64,000 nucleotides of DNA from Owenia fusiformis. Its lineage: Eukaryota; Annelida; Polychaeta; Sabellida; Oweniidae. Shown here one piece after another: positions 60,933-64,000 of the stretch (position 1 is the stretch's first letter; each line of letters opens with the position of its first letter). Location of the stretch: the NCBI GenBank assembly GCA_903813345.2, contig CAIIXF020000007.1:28445564-28509563 (forward strand). The letters are read 5' to 3'. The notes below the pieces were generated by a model. That model saw only the letters and a program-made list of their open reading frames with translations. It was not told where the DNA came from and made no database searches. The position numbers and the translations under genes are program-made.

Positions 60933-61326
60933 AAAGGACGATTCTCGGTTTGGAGAACAGTCTCCTGGGCTAATAATTTTTTTCATGAAAAATATAGAAA
61001 TATTACCCAAATTAAACTTTGAATATTCAAAAGAGAACATTTAAATCTACAAGATGTAAAAATAACAAATTGGTCTGAAGCAGGGATTATGCTCAATTAG
61101 ACAGATTCAATAAAATACAAGTCTCGATTTGGGGAAAGAAGTTCAATTGTGTACTGCGCTAATATTTTTTTTGCGAAAAATCTATAAATATTACCTAAAT
61201 TAAATTATGACTATTCAAAAGAAGACATTCAAATCTATATTATGTAAAAAATCAAATTTGTCTGAAGCAGGGATAATGCTCATTTAGATTGATGAACTTC
61301 ATTCTCCAAACCGAGAATCGTCCTTT
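60933..61326. mobile_element. TIR element, 394 bases, with duplicated interior
   Basis: Perfect 25-base terminal inverted repeats beginning AAAGGACGATTCTCGGTTTG. The interior consists of two related halves of about 180 bases, each with GCTAATA.TTTTTT, ATATTACC.AAATTAAA and TCTGAAGCAGGGAT(A/T)ATGCTC. No coding frame. Confidence 0.82.
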
Positions 61327-61373
61327 ACCTCTGATTTAAACTCATTAAGACAAAACTCATCAATATGCAACCA

Positions 61374-61517
61374 GGCATTAACATGCAAAATGTCACCATC
61401 TGCCATTTCTTACAGACGCAGAACACCAAACACCAACCACTGAATGCTGGATGCCAAACACCAACCACTGAACAATTCACAAAAAAGGTTGGAGACTATA
61501 ACAATATGTCACCACTT
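61374..61517 (+). mobile_element. Short pearl-like element without core, B-type ends
   Basis: GGCATTAACATGCAAAATGT and CACCATCTGCCATTT at the 5' end, ACACCAAACACCAACCACTG repeats, then GGAGACTATAACAATATGTC and ACCACTT at the 3' end as in element B. Core repeats and the second hairpin arm are missing. Confidence 0.6.
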
Positions 61518-64000
61518 CAGGGAATATGAAATGACAAGAATTCCGTAGAGTTAAAGAGCTGTGATAACTGAGACAGGGGTAATGAGGTTGAGGTTTCCAT
61601 TATGTGGCTAAAAGCTGCTCTTTACTAAGTTCATGATATATATCACCTTTACCATAATTACATGTATCATCTTTCAACTGAAATGAATCTAATTGCAATT
61701 GCGTATGAAAAAAATGATGATCGCAGTGTTAGAAAACAAGTGCGAGGGGTAACATTTGATGATCATATGGGATTTCAAAGAAAAGAGTATCGAGATGGCT
61801 CCTCTGTCATTAAGAACATTGAATGCGGGGATTTCAAAGAAGGGATTCTGATAGCTATTCAATATTACCAGATTTTCTGTTTCCTCATTATGATTTACAA
61901 GATTTTAGTTTTACCAACATTCACAACCTTCGAAGGTCAAACATGTTGTTTTCTTGCACATTTGTTTCTTTTAAATTATCTGCTAACTGAGATAGCCTAG
62001 TTGTATAACACAAAACTTGTAAAATATATCCCTATGTTATTAGTTGATGAGAGCTGTCAATTAATACAGCTCTTATAAATCTCTTGAAATTGATAATTGG
62101 ATTATCAAACACTTGATGAACAGCAAATTAAATAATTATAAGAGCCTTTTCCATGAGATCATGGTCATTTCTACATTTTCATTTTCAAATCATGCTGTAA
62201 ATATTTCATTCATTCGTATCTGAATAATTCATTTAACCATTTACTATTAAGGGGTTTCTAAATACTAAAAGGTTCATTTGTTGCTTGACAGGAATAATTC
62301 AGCAACATTTTTTTCTCCTTGTTCTTCAATTAGAGTCTCCTTAAGGAGATGCCTTTCTACTTGCTAGAACTTGTTAGAATCTCAAATCACATGTCTCTCA
62401 TTTGGGGTTCGTATCATCAATACATCTTCATTAATCACTTAAAACAAAGCACTACAGATTACTTCACTATAACCGTTTACAGGAAATGAACCGATCGAGC
62501 AATTTATTTTAAAGGTTTCTTCAGACATTTGTAAATGAATAACCGGATAATATCCTGGAAAAAACTCACTAACGTGTAGAGAACATTCCCTCTTGGGGTT
62601 GAATAAGAGGCACACCTAATCAAATACTTTAAAACAGAAGAAAAAGTTGGCCATTGTTGTATTTTTTGTTTATAAACATCCATAAACCTTTGCTATACAG
62701 AATATGTAGTTATTTAGATATTTAATATGCGAGTAATATATAGCTCTAAAAGGTAATGTCCTAGATGAATGGTGTGTTAATAATTTTTGTAGGGGTATGT
62801 CTTATCTTCAAAGATGTGGTAATATAAAATACATGCCAGAGACCTTAATACTTTATCTTATACACCTCGTTAGGCTTCGAGTATTTTATATCCTTTGACG
62901 AACCAAGAAGCAATTTTTCTCTTTTCAGGAAACAAACTCAGAAATTATATTGATAAATGTGAGAAAATCATTCTCGTTTTTTGAAACAATTACTCAATAC
63001 AAATCCCTTGATGTTTAACTTCTTTTAAATGTCAAACAAATATGGAGATAATTGATGATGTAGGTTAGGATTAAATCTTTAGAAATTGAGAGTTATACCA
63101 AAGAACTTTAGAAATATTACATCATGGATTTGAGGAAAGTCTTTGGTTCTACAAACTTTATTTAAGTCCCCAAAAATGAAACTATTATTGACTGAGATAT
63201 TTGGTTGACCTCTAGCTTGGTTAGAGGTCAAATGGATGAATCTCTGGAGACATGAAATCAATGTTTCGGTATTAATAAAATCTGGTAGAATTTGGAAACA
63301 ATATTATTCGATGGTTCATCAAGATATCCCTAAAGTTCAGAATTTGCTACATTACATATTATAAAATAGATTTGTTTGTTACATTTCAGTGAACAAGACA
63401 TAAGAAAGTATAATTTTTGATAACTTGTACACCTTTCAGATAGATAAGTTAATAACTTGAAGACATTCATCGAAACCTTGGCAGTTTAATACTTGAAGTC
63501 ATTTGAAGGTCAATCAGCAATAAATAAAACATTCGTAATTATATTTACATTTTGAAAATATTGCCTATAATATCTGAATTCAGGTATTTAGTTACAATTG
63601 TAACAATGTATGATAAATGGATAAAACCAATTATGTTTCAATGATCAATACAAATGATGAATGACAATATTATCACATTCTTTTATAAAACAATAAACAT
63701 TACTTTTTGAATCCTTTCTCATCAAATCTATTCCCTCTGGCTAAAATATTCCCTTATAAGGAAACTCAGCCTTTAATGACAATGTACTATCCTTTCCCAG
63801 AATGAACACATTTTTCGTATTACCTTTTTGGAATCCAAATGGATAACCAAATGAGGTTTATATGTGAAAAAACGTTCCATATGATGCAATTTCATGGTCA
63901 GCGAATAAACAACTTGGATCATAATCATTGCTTTCCCTCGAATTACTCATCTGATGTCAAATAGAGTCTGCATAAAAATTAAATTGTCGCCCAGGGTCCC

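Larger units (their letters stand above)
52542..64000. other. Sequence upstream of the most distal first exon
   Basis: Besides the listed repeats, nothing recognised in 52542-54043, 54257-54895, 54988-56554, 57199-58190, 58560-59267, 59481-59885, 60386-60932 or 61518-64000. At 58190-58265 a short imperfect repeat (CTCTAACCATATA.AATGTA) precedes the purine tract. A 112-codon plus-strand open frame at 61662-62000 has no recognisable motif. The region may hold regulatory DNA of the gene, but no specific site can be named. Confidence 0.6.

Noticed and set aside
61662-62000. 112-codon plus-strand open frame
   Set aside because: No recognised domain, no repeat-independent evidence, and length within chance range for the window.

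Overview
The window is AT-rich, intron-dominated animal DNA. Short exons have GT/AG borders and are separated by kilobases of introns packed with small DNA transposons, tandem repeats and 'pearl'-like elements (tandem-repeat core, ACGG-type tail, 3' hairpin). That element type is best known from bivalves and other marine invertebrates, so a marine invertebrate, perhaps a mollusc or other lophotrochozoan, is the most likely source. This placement is an inference.

One protein-coding gene can be supported. It lies on the minus strand, its transcription starts lie at up to about 52.5 kb, and its 3' part runs off the left edge. It encodes the N-terminal quarter of a type II membrane protein of the DPP6/DPP10 (DPPX-like) branch of the S9B prolyl oligopeptidase family. 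Evidence is the RNW(K/R)GI juxtamembrane motif, one transmembrane helix, and the first blades of the beta-propeller (motifs such as WRHSFTAHY and LQYAGWSTSGHKL). In transcript order: four candidate alternative first exons (52340-52468, 32360-32395, 26038-26160, 25056-25121), all ending in phase 0; two duplicated transmembrane exons (20919-21033 and 20096-20210), each exactly 115 nt, phase 0 in and phase 1 out; then shared exons at 14939-15034, 8636-8733, 4530-4604, 1505-1557 and 900-972. A path from the most distal first exon through one transmembrane exon gives 639 nt (213 codons) without a frame break. Using both transmembrane exons would shift the frame, so they look mutually exclusive. The locus could make up to eight N-terminal/transmembrane combinations.

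The remaining sequence is mostly introns. 0-9 kb: foldback element, pearl-like elements A1 and B, 33-bp minisatellite, ACTGT microsatellite. 9-20 kb: small TIR elements, 31-bp minisatellite, foldback element, pearl-like element C. 20-33 kb: alternative exons, small TIR elements, a palindrome cluster at 28.5-29.4 kb, an 85-bp minisatellite. 33-52 kb: pearl-like elements D and A2, nested MITEs, a 19-bp minisatellite. 52-64 kb: sequence upstream of the most distal first exon, with nested MITEs, a long polypurine tract, a 30-bp minisatellite and a 394-bp TIR element. No tRNA, rRNA, CRISPR array or second convincing protein gene was seen.
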